21,519 nucleotides of DNA from an uncultured Pseudomonas sp. (GTDB lineage: Bacteria > Pseudomonadota > Gammaproteobacteria > Pseudomonadales > Pseudomonadaceae), in contig CALMID010000279.1 of NCBI GenBank assembly GCA_937863915.1, forward strand, positions 1 to 21,519. Reading direction: 5' to 3'. This document shows positions 14,208 through 21,519 of the stretch, piece after piece. The notes under the pieces were generated by a model, which worked only from the letters and a program-made list of their open reading frames with translations, did no database searches and was not told the DNA's origin. Positions within the stretch are counted from its first letter, which is position 1. Every line of letters begins with the position of its first letter. The position numbers were made by a program, and so were the translations under genes.

Positions 14208-15637
14208 AAGCGTTGGGACTCGTCGGTCTGCTGGTGTTGTTGCAGTCGCTGGTTGGATGTGCGGTCAATCCGGCCACCGGGCGCAGCGACTTCGTGATGA
14301 TGAGCGAGCAGCAGGAGCTCGCCATGGGGCGCCAGTACAACCAGGAAATCGCCAAGCAGTACCCGCGCTACCCTGACGAGGCGCTGCAGGCCTATGTGCA
14401 ACAGGTGGGCGAGCGCGTGGCTCGCTACAGTCACCGCAGCAACCTGGCCTACCGTTTTACCGTGGTCGACTCCCCGGATATCAACGCCTTCGCTTTGCCG
14501 GGCGGTTATATCTACATCCATCGCGGGTTGATGGCTTATCTCAATTCCGAGGCTGAGCTGGCGGCCGTGCTTGGCCACGAAGTGGGGCATGTCACGGCGC
14601 GCCACAGTGTGCGCCAGCAGAGTCAGTCCGCCGCCTGGGGCATTCTCGGGCAGGCCGTCGCGATCGGGACGGGGGTGGGTGCCGCGGCAGATATCACCAA
14701 TGTGCTGGGCGGCGCGGTGGTCAGCGGCTATGGGCGCGACATGGAGCTGGAGGCCGATGGTCTCGGCGCTCAGTACCTGGCGCGCAGTGGCTACGATCCG
14801 CGCGCGATGATCGAGGTGGTCAAGGTGCTCAAGGCGCAGAGCGATTTCGCCCGCGATCAGGCGCGCGCCAAGGGGCAGGCCGAACCGCCGTCCAGCTATC
14901 ACGGCCTGTTTGATACGCACCCCGATCACGATACGCGTCTGCAGCAGGTGGTCGGACCGGCCAGTGCGCTGGCGGCGGGAACTGGCCAGGAGGCACGGCG
15001 CGATGAGTATTTGCAGCGTATTCAGGGGCTGCCCTTCGGTGATTCGGCGGACACCGGTGTGCGGCGCGGGTCGGCGTTCTATCACCGTTATCTCAACTTT
15101 ACGCTGCGCTATCCGCAGGGCTGGGCGCTGGATAATCGTCCCGACGTGCTGATCGGCCAGTCCCCCGATGAGCAGGCGCTGATGGCCATGACTCTGGGTG
15201 ATGCCCGTGAGGGTGAGTCGGCTGCCGAGTTCCTGCAGCGCAAGGCGGGCGGGCAGGTGCGTGAGCAGCTGCCGCTGTCGGGACAGGATGGGGTGGTCGG
15301 CATTCTCCCGGGGCGCCCAGCACGCCGTGTCGCGGTGGTGATGCATGGCCGGCACGCCTATCAGTTTATCGGCGTGGTCCGTGAGGGTTCGCTGCAGGCC
15401 TGGGATGATGCGTTCATGCAGGTCATCAAGAGCTTCCGGCCGCTGCGTGCCGATGAGCGCAAGCTGGCCGAGCCTCGTCGGCTTAAGCTGGTCAAAGTGC
15501 AGACGGGTCAGCAGTTGCGAGACTTCATTGGCAAGAGCAGCAAGCCTGACGAGGCGCTGGCACGCTTGCGTCTGCTCAATGGCCTGTACCCGGACGGGGA
15601 GGCCAAAAACGGCGAATGGCTGAAGATTCTCGACTAG
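14204..15637 (+). CDS. M48-family lipoprotein zinc metalloprotease
   Basis: The 477-residue protein begins with a lipoprotein signal (MKALGLVGLLVLLQSLVGC; lipobox LVGC, Cys19). The M48 domain contains HEVGH (His125, Glu126, His129) and the third ligand Glu181 in ELEAD. A membrane-interacting hydrophobic stretch lies at about 145-172. Unlike BepA/YfgC it has no obvious TPR region; instead residues about 290-477 form a separate domain (HRYLNFTLRYPQGWALDN...) of unknown function. Start ATG has GGAGG seven bases upstream and overlaps the nuclease stop. The likely role is periplasmic or outer-membrane protein quality control, inferred from the family. Confidence 0.88.
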   Translation: MKALGLVGLLVLLQSLVGCAVNPATGRSDFVMMSEQQELAMGRQYNQEIAKQYPRYPDEALQAYVQQVGERVARYSHRSNLAYRFTVVDSPDINAFALPGGYIYIHRGLMAYLNSEAELAAVLGHEVGHVTARHSVRQQSQSAAWGILGQAVAIGTGVGAAADITNVLGGAVVSGYGRDMELEADGLGAQYLARSGYDPRAMIEVVKVLKAQSDFARDQARAKGQAEPPSSYHGLFDTHPDHDTRLQQVVGPASALAAGTGQEARRDEYLQRIQGLPFGDSADTGVRRGSAFYHRYLNFTLRYPQGWALDNRPDVLIGQSPDEQALMAMTLGDAREGESAAEFLQRKAGGQVREQLPLSGQDGVVGILPGRPARRVAVVMHGRHAYQFIGVVREGSLQAWDDAFMQVIKSFRPLRADERKLAEPRRLKLVKVQTGQQLRDFIGKSSKPDEALARLRLLNGLYPDGEAKNGEWLKILD

Positions 15638-15655
15638 CCTTTCTGGGGATTGACC

Positions 15656-15685
15656 TTGAGGCTGCGGGCGGCTTTGCCGTATGCT
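15656..15685 (+). promoter_or_regulatory. Putative sigma70 promoter of maeB
   Basis: TTGAGG (15656-15661) and TATGCT (15680-15685) are 18 bases apart, about 33 bases upstream of the maeB ATG predicted-start side. It lies in the 87-base gap after the M48 gene, where no terminator is visible, so read-through is also possible. Confidence 0.5.
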
Positions 15686-15724
15686 CCCAGCCCCTGTTGT
15701 ACATCACCTAGCGGAATAGCGAAC

Positions 15725-16993
15725 ATGTCCGATCTGAAAACCGCCGCGCTTGAATACCACGCCAATCCTCGTCCCGGAAAACTCAGCGTTGAGCTGACCA
15801 AGCCGACGGCGACTGCCCGCGACCTGTCGCTGGCCTACAGCCCTGGTGTGGCCGAGCCTGTGCGTGAGATCGCGCGTGATCCTGATCTGGCCTATCGCTA
15901 TACCGGCAAGGGCAACCTGGTCGCGGTGATTTCCGACGGCACCGCCATTCTCGGCCTGGGTAATCTGGGTCCGCTGGCCTCCAAGCCGGTGATGGAAGGC
16001 AAGGGCGTGCTGTTCAAGCGCTTCGCCGGTATCGACGTGTTCGATATCGAGGTCGACGCTGAAAGCCCTCAGGCGTTCATTGATACCGTCAAGCGTATCT
16101 CCATCACTTTCGGCGGCATCAACCTCGAAGACATCAAGGCTCCCGAGTGCTTCGAGATCGAGCGCGCGCTGATCGAGCAGTGCGACATTCCGGTGTTCCA
16201 CGATGATCAGCACGGTACTGCCATCGTGACGGCCGCCGGCATGCTCAATGCTCTGGAAATCACCGGCAAGACCCTGCCGGAAGCCAAGATTGTCTGCCTC
16301 GGCGCGGGTGCTGCTGCGATCTCCTGCATGAAGCTGCTGGTGAGCATGGGCGCCAAGGTTGAAAATATCTTCATGATCGACCGCAAAGGTGTCATTCACT
16401 CCAAGCGTGACGACCTCAACCAGTACAAGGCCGTGTTCGCACACGAGACCGACAAGCGCACTCTGTCCGATGCGCTGGACGGTGCTGACGTATTCGTTGG
16501 TCTGTCGGGTGCCAACCTGCTCAGTGCCGATGATCTCAAGCGCATGGCGCGTGATCCGATCGTCTTCGCCTGTTCCAACCCGGATCCGGAGATCAAGCCG
16601 GATCTGGCGCGCGAAGCGCGTCCGGACGTAATCATGGCGACCGGTCGTTCGGATTACCCGAACCAGGTCAACAACGTGCTGGGCTTCCCCTTCATCTTCC
16701 GTGGCGCTCTCGATGTACGTGCGACGCGTATCAATGAAGAGATGAAAATTGCCGCTGCCCACGCCCTGCGCGAGCTGGCCAAACTGCCGGTGCCGCAGGA
16801 AGTCTGCGATGCCTATGGCGGTATTGCGCTGAGCTTTGGTCGTGAGTACATCATTCCGAAACCGATGGATGCGCGGCTGATCACCGTGGTTTGCGATGCC
16901 GTGGCCAAGGCTGCTATCGACAGTGGTGTGGCGACCCTGCCGTACCCGAAGCATTACCCGCTGCAGTCCGTTAGCGATGTGTTTAACGGCTGA
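15725..16993 (+). CDS. maeB: Malic enzyme (malate to pyruvate), short form without phosphotransacetylase domain
   Basis: The 422-residue enzyme oxidatively decarboxylates malate to pyruvate with NAD(P)+. Seen: [20 protein letters not shown] start, Tyr38-containing [34 protein letters not shown] with catalytic Lys93, metal-site segments [12 protein letters not shown] and HDDQHGT, dinucleotide-binding GAGAAA at 193-198 and CSNPDPEI. The polypeptide stops after the malic domain, so it lacks the C-terminal Pta-like half of enterobacterial MaeB. The frame is open to 15650, but ATG 15725 with GGAA nine bases upstream matches family N-termini. Cofactor preference (NADP versus NAD) is inferred only. 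Confidence 0.93.
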   Translation: MSDLKTAALEYHANPRPGKLSVELTKPTATARDLSLAYSPGVAEPVREIARDPDLAYRYTGKGNLVAVISDGTAILGLGNLGPLASKPVMEGKGVLFKRFAGIDVFDIEVDAESPQAFIDTVKRISITFGGINLEDIKAPECFEIERALIEQCDIPVFHDDQHGTAIVTAAGMLNALEITGKTLPEAKIVCLGAGAAAISCMKLLVSMGAKVENIFMIDRKGVIHSKRDDLNQYKAVFAHETDKRTLSDALDGADVFVGLSGANLLSADDLKRMARDPIVFACSNPDPEIKPDLAREARPDVIMATGRSDYPNQVNNVLGFPFIFRGALDVRATRINEEMKIAAAHALRELAKLPVPQEVCDAYGGIALSFGREYIIPKPMDARLITVVCDAVAKAAIDSGVATLPYPKHYPLQSVSDVFNG

Positions 16994-17001
16994 TTGGACG
17001 G

Positions 17002-17043
17002 CCCAATAAAAAAGCCCCGCTTCGGCGGGGCTTTTTTATTGGG
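17002..17043. terminator. Bidirectional terminator between maeB and ponA
   Basis: A perfect 19-bp inverted repeat (17002-17020 with 17025-17043) around a TTCG tetraloop has a GCCCCGC core and A6/T6 tracts on both sides. It starts eight bases after the maeB stop and ends nine bases before the ponA stop, serving both convergent genes. Confidence 0.96.
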
Positions 17044-17052
17044 ACTTGTGAA

Positions 17053-19461
17053 TCAGAACAGATCCATTGGCGCGCTGCCGCTTTCGTCTTCTGGCAGGGG
17101 GCTACCGGGAACGCTGCCGAAGCCATCCACTTCACTGGTTGGCGGCGGTGTATCCTCGCTCTTGAATACCTCGAAATAGGCATCATTGGCGCCTGGTGCG
17201 GCTGCGCGCCCGCTCTGCGGGTCAATGCGCAGGCTGAGTATGCCGGCTGGTTCTGGCTGAAGGTGTTCAGGCTTGTCCTTGAGCGCGACACTCATGTAGT
17301 TCATCCAGATCGGCAGGGCAACCGTGCCGCCGTATTCGGTGCGCCCGAGGCTTTCCGGTTGATCGAAGCCGGCCCAGACGGTCGTTACATAGTCGGCATT
17401 GTAGCCGGAGAACCAGCTGTCCTTGGACTCGTTGGTGGTGCCTGTCTTGCCAGCCAGATCGTTTCGACCCATGGCGAGTGCGCGGCGCCCGGTACCTCGC
17501 CGGATAACATCCTGCAGCATGGAGGTCATGATGTACGTCGTGCGTTCATCAACGACTCGTTCCGCAGGCTTGGTTTCGGTCGTCGTGCTGCTAGCCAAAC
17601 CGGTGGCTTCGGTTTCTGTGGGGTTGGGGTCTGTTGATGGCACGCTGGCCGGATTGGCGCGGAAAACCACGTTGCCGGTTCGGTCGCTGATCTGCTCAAT
17701 CAGGTACGGTGAAACGCGGTATCCGCCATTGGCAAGAACGCTCCAGCCAGTGGCAATTTCCAGCGGCGTGAGCGTGGCGGTACCCAGGGCAAGGGAGAGA
17801 TTGCGTGGTAATTCGTCTCGTTTGAAACCGAAGCGGGTAGCGTAGTTGAGCGCATAGTCGATGCCGATGGTTTGCAGCAGGCGAATCGACACCAGGTTGC
17901 GTGACTTGTACAGCGCTTCACGCAGGCGAATCGGGCCAAGAAAGGTGTTGTTGTCGTTCTTCGGGCGCCAGGCTTCTTCCATGCCTGCTTCCTGGAACAC
18001 GATAGGGGCATCGTTCACCAGGCTGGCGGCGGTGAAGCCATTATCCAGCGCTGCGGCATAAATGAAGGGTTTGAAGCTGGAGCCAGGTTGGCGCTTGGCT
18101 TGGGCGGCGCGGTTGTAGTTGCTCTGTTCGAAGGAGAAACCGCCGACCAGGGCGCGTATGGCTCCGTTGCTTGGGTCTAGCGACACCAGCGCGCTTTGCG
18201 CGGCGGGAAGCTGACGGAATGCCAGACTGCCATCCGGCATGCGCTCGACGCGAATCAGATCACCAATGGTGGCGACGCTGCTTGGGTTTTGCGGGCGTGC
18301 TCCGAGGCTATTGGTATTCAGAAAGGGGCGCGCCCATTTCATGCTGTCCCAGCTGATGCTTTCTTCCTGCCCGGAGCGGGTGAGTACCAGCAGCCCGCTT
18401 TTCTCAACCTGGGTGACAATGGCTGGCTCGAGGATGCCCAGTGTCTTCTGCTTGAGCAGCTCCTGCGTCCAGCTCTGTGGCGTCATGCCAGGAAAGCGTG
18501 CTTCGGGCCCTCGATAACCATGGCGTTGATCGTATTCGATCAGGCCCGATTGCACTGCGCGGGTGGCCGCCGTCTGCAGCTGGCTGGGTGTAGTTGTGAT
18601 CACCGAGAAACCTTCGGTGTAGGCGTCGCTGCCATAGCGACCGACCATCTCCGCGCGGGCCATTTCGGCAATGTAAGGAGCCTGCAGCTCAGGTGTGGCA
18701 ACGTGATGGGTGACTTCTATCGGCTCGGCGAGTGCGGCCTCGTATCGGGCTTGGTCAATTTTGCCTAGTTTCAGCATGCGACCAAGAATCCAGTCGCGAC
18801 GCTCTTTGCTGCGCTGTGGGTTGATCAGCGGGTTGAATCGCGAAGGTGCCTTGGGCAGTCCGGCGATCATCGCCAGCTGGGCGAGGCTGAGCTGGTTGAT
18901 ACTTTTGCCGTAATAGACCTGGGCCGCGGCTTCAATGCCATAGGCGCGATTCCCGAGGTAGATTTTGTTGATGTAGAGCTCAAGGATTTCGTCCTTGCTC
19001 AGCTCGCGCTCGATCTGCAAGGCCAGCAGGATTTCGTTGATCTTGCGCGAGAAGCTACGCTCACTGGTGAGGAAGAAGTTCTTCGCCACCTGCATGGTGA
19101 TGGTGCTGCCGCCGCTCTGGATCTGGCCGCTTTGCAAAATTTGCGTGGCAGCACGCATCAAACTGCTTGGGTCGACACCATAATGGTTAGCGAAATTATC
19201 GTCTTCAGCTGCCAGGATGGCGTTGGTAAAGTCGCTGGGGATCTGCTGGAAGCTGATGGGCGAGCGGCGCATTTCTCCAAACTCGGCGATCAGCTTGCCG
19301 TCTTGGCTGTACACCCTGAGAGGTATCTGCAGTTTGATCGTGCGCAGCGACTCGACGGATGGCAAGCCGGGACTAAGATAGAGGTAGGTGCCGCTCAAGC
19401 TGAGCAGCAGGCCACAAAAAATGGCGACGCCGGACCACCAGAAAAGCTTCAACAAGCGCAT
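17053..19461 (-). CDS. ponA: Penicillin-binding protein 1A (bifunctional transglycosylase/transpeptidase)
   Basis: The 802-residue class A PBP has an N-terminal membrane anchor at about 6-30, a GT51 glycosyltransferase domain (about 50-230; catalytic Glu86 in AAEDDNF, GGSTITMQVAKNFFL), a PBP1A-type insert at about 300-410, and a transpeptidase domain with S461xxK464 (SSFK), SRN at 520-522 and KTG at 672-674. The C-terminus is acidic and Pro/Ser-rich. It polymerises and cross-links peptidoglycan in the periplasm. ATG at 19461 is preferred over the TTG codon just before it; neither has a good ribosome site. It is divergent from pilM, the standard Pseudomonas arrangement. The equivalent E. coli gene is mrcA. 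Confidence 0.97.
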   Translation of the reverse strand: MRLLKLFWWSGVAIFCGLLLSLSGTYLYLSPGLPSVESLRTIKLQIPLRVYSQDGKLIAEFGEMRRSPISFQQIPSDFTNAILAAEDDNFANHYGVDPSSLMRAATQILQSGQIQSGGSTITMQVAKNFFLTSERSFSRKINEILLALQIERELSKDEILELYINKIYLGNRAYGIEAAAQVYYGKSINQLSLAQLAMIAGLPKAPSRFNPLINPQRSKERRDWILGRMLKLGKIDQARYEAALAEPIEVTHHVATPELQAPYIAEMARAEMVGRYGSDAYTEGFSVITTTPSQLQTAATRAVQSGLIEYDQRHGYRGPEARFPGMTPQSWTQELLKQKTLGILEPAIVTQVEKSGLLVLTRSGQEESISWDSMKWARPFLNTNSLGARPQNPSSVATIGDLIRVERMPDGSLAFRQLPAAQSALVSLDPSNGAIRALVGGFSFEQSNYNRAAQAKRQPGSSFKPFIYAAALDNGFTAASLVNDAPIVFQEAGMEEAWRPKNDNNTFLGPIRLREALYKSRNLVSIRLLQTIGIDYALNYATRFGFKRDELPRNLSLALGTATLTPLEIATGWSVLANGGYRVSPYLIEQISDRTGNVVFRANPASVPSTDPNPTETEATGLASSTTTETKPAERVVDERTTYIMTSMLQDVIRRGTGRRALAMGRNDLAGKTGTTNESKDSWFSGYNADYVTTVWAGFDQPESLGRTEYGGTVALPIWMNYMSVALKDKPEHLQPEPAGILSLRIDPQSGRAAAPGANDAYFEVFKSEDTPPPTSEVDGFGSVPGSPLPEDESGSAPMDLF

Positions 19462-19533
19462 CAAGGCTATTGGATTTCCAGTTAAAAGAATGGGTTATGA
19501 GGAAGGCGGGGCTGAAAGGGAAAAGCTGTTCAC

Positions 19534-19539
19534 ATTATA
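19534..19539 (-). promoter_or_regulatory. -10 element of the ponA promoter
   Basis: A perfect TATAAT on the minus strand lies 72 bases upstream of the ponA ATG. No good -35 sits at 16-18 bases; an A8 tract (19544-19551) occupies part of the spacer. A perfect TTGACA (19579-19574) is 34 bases away, too far for a standard pair. Confidence 0.5.
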
Positions 19540-19564
19540 AGCGTTTTTTTTCCTGGGTAGCCAT

Positions 19565-19593
19565 TTGCGCTTCTGTCAAGACTGTTATTTAAT
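19565..19593 (+). promoter_or_regulatory. Putative promoter of the pilMNO(PQ) operon
   Basis: TTGCGC (19565-19570) and TTTAAT (19588-19593) have a 17-base spacer; the -10 is 5/6 and the -35 is 3/6. The predicted start is near 19600, about 46 bases before the pilM GTG. Confidence 0.45.
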
Positions 19594-19611
19594 GTGGAAA
19601 AACATAAATCG

Positions 19612-20706
<1,095 letters not shown>

Positions 20707-20707
<1 letters not shown>

Positions 20708-21291
20708 TGGCACGGATCAACCTCCTACCTTGGCGCGAGCAGTTACGCGAGGAGCGCAAGCAGCGTTTTCTTGTGGCGATGGTTGCCTTTATCGGCATTG
20801 GTGCTGGTTTGCTGTTCTTGGCTTCGCAGTATTTGAATGCGCAGATTGAAACTCAAATGGCGCGTAATGAGTTTGTACGCAAAGAGATTGCTGTTCTGGA
20901 TGCACGCATCAAGGAAATCAGTGAGCTGAAAACCAAAAAAGAGCAGTTGCTGGAGCGGATGAAGATTATTCAGGATCTGCAGGGTAATCGGCCAGTGATC
21001 GGCCGTGTATTTGACCAGTTGGTGCGTACGTTGCCTGATGGCGTGTATTTCTCAAGCGTAAAAATGGCAGGCAAGGCTATCACTATTGCCGGTGCAGCCG
21101 AGTCTAATAATCGAGTATCCAACTTGATGCGTAATCTGGATGCTTCCGAATGGCTTGAGTTGCCGAACTTGTCTGAGGTCAAGGCAGTAACTGCAGGCGC
21201 AGTGGATCAGGCAAACGTATTTTTGTTGACGGTCCAGCAGACTCAGCCTGCGGTAGCTGAAGATCCTAAGGTCGGAGGTTTGAATAAATGA
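20707..21291 (+). CDS. pilN: Type IV pilus alignment subcomplex protein PilN
   Basis: This 194-residue bitopic protein begins with MARINLLPWREQLR, the cytoplasmic tail that inserts into the groove of PilM. It has one membrane helix at about 20-40 (FLVAMVAFIGIGAGLLFLASQ), a coiled-coil at about 45-90 and a periplasmic ferredoxin-like fold that pairs with PilO. The frame is open ten codons upstream inside pilM, but ATG 20707 with GAGGAG nine bases upstream gives the conserved N-terminus. It overlaps pilM by one base and pilO by four (ATGA). Codon use is visibly less GC-rich than in the left part of the window. Confidence 0.96.
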
Positions 21292-21519
21292 GTTTTTCTG
21301 ACTCCCTCGAATCTCTACGCAAGATTGATATCAATGATCTAGATGTCAACAACTTAGGGTCTTGGCCAGCACCGATTAAGTTTTTAACTTGTATTATTCT
21401 CTTGGTAGCAGTGCTCGGTCTGGGCTACTACCTCCATCTGGGTGACCTACAGTTGCAGTTGGACAATGAGCGTGCACAAGAGGAAACGCTAAAGCAGCAG
21501 TTCTCTACCAAGGCATTCC
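21288..21519 (+). CDS. pilO: Type IV pilus alignment subcomplex protein PilO, N-terminal part (runs off window)
   Basis: The first 77 codons are present. They encode a cytoplasmic N-terminus with SLESLRKIDINDLDVNNLGSWP, typical of PilO, a membrane helix at about 30-50 (IKFLTCIILLVAVLGLGYYL) and the beginning of a periplasmic coiled-coil (LQLQLDNERAQEETLKQQF). PilO pairs with PilN and contacts PilP. The ATG overlaps the pilN TGA, with GGAGG nine bases upstream. The 3' end lies beyond the window. Six of the 15 leucine codons are CTA or TTA, rare in this GC-rich genome. Confidence 0.96.
   Translation, partial: MSFSDSLESLRKIDINDLDVNNLGSWPAPIKFLTCIILLVAVLGLGYYLHLGDLQLQLDNERAQEETLKQQFSTKAF

Noticed and set aside
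13925..15355. 476-codon open frame on the minus strand
   Set aside because: Antisense to the nuclease and M48 genes, whose motifs and export signals are clear.
15650..15724. 25-codon N-terminal extension of maeB
   Set aside because: Not family-like and overlaps the candidate promoter; ATG 15725 is conserved.
15704..16954. 416-codon open frame on the minus strand
   Set aside because: Antisense shadow of maeB.
19574..19579. Perfect TTGACA on the minus strand as the ponA -35
   Set aside because: It is 34 bases from the TATAAT at 19534-19539, about twice the usable spacing.

Overview
The window is a GC-rich stretch of a Pseudomonas chromosome. The evidence is the complete phaC1-phaZ-phaC2-phaD medium-chain-length polyhydroxyalkanoate (PHA) cluster convergent with phaF, followed by the core order hslU/hslV, SPOR protein, argS, priA, rpmE, SNase, M48 peptidase, maeB, ponA/mrcA, pilMNO. 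From memory this is the order of the P. aeruginosa PA5060 to PA5042 region. I cannot name the species from sequence alone. Every long ORF is accounted for by a known family; I see no phage, insertion sequence, CRISPR array, tRNA or rRNA, and no island-like insertion.

Layout. 1-5810: end of phaF (+), a shared bidirectional terminator, then on the minus strand phaD (TetR-type regulator), phaC2 (class II PHA synthase), phaZ (intracellular depolymerase) and phaC1 (synthase). The 290-base region upstream of phaC1 holds a sigma54-like element and several inverted repeats, and the first codons of phaC1 carry a Crc/Hfq-type A-rich motif. 5811-8200: hslV-hslU-DUF971 on the minus strand behind a near-consensus heat-shock (sigma32) promoter; hslV uses a TTG start fixed by its catalytic threonine. 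8221-10761: argS and a SPOR-domain FtsN-like gene, directly abutting. 10787-13006: priA (GTG start), divergent from rpmE. 13172-15637 (+): rpmE, then a secreted SNase-like nuclease coupled to an M48 lipoprotein metalloprotease; the rpmE terminator lies inside the nuclease signal-peptide codons. 15725-16993: maeB. A perfect 19-bp-stem bidirectional terminator separates it from ponA (minus, 17053-19461). ponA is divergent from pilM-pilN-pilO (+, running off the right edge).

How the genes work together: the PHA cluster makes, degrades, organises and regulates carbon-storage granules; HslVU is a heat-shock protease; ArgS, PriA and L31 are translation and replication-restart housekeeping proteins; MaeB links malate to pyruvate; PBP1A builds peptidoglycan; PilMNO is the inner-membrane alignment subcomplex of the type IVa pilus. 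The points worth a second look are regulatory (phaC1 leader, intergenic stem-loops, a terminator inside an ORF, a palindrome before pilM) and the poorly characterised SNase/M48 pair and DUF971 gene. I did not find a previously undescribed system.
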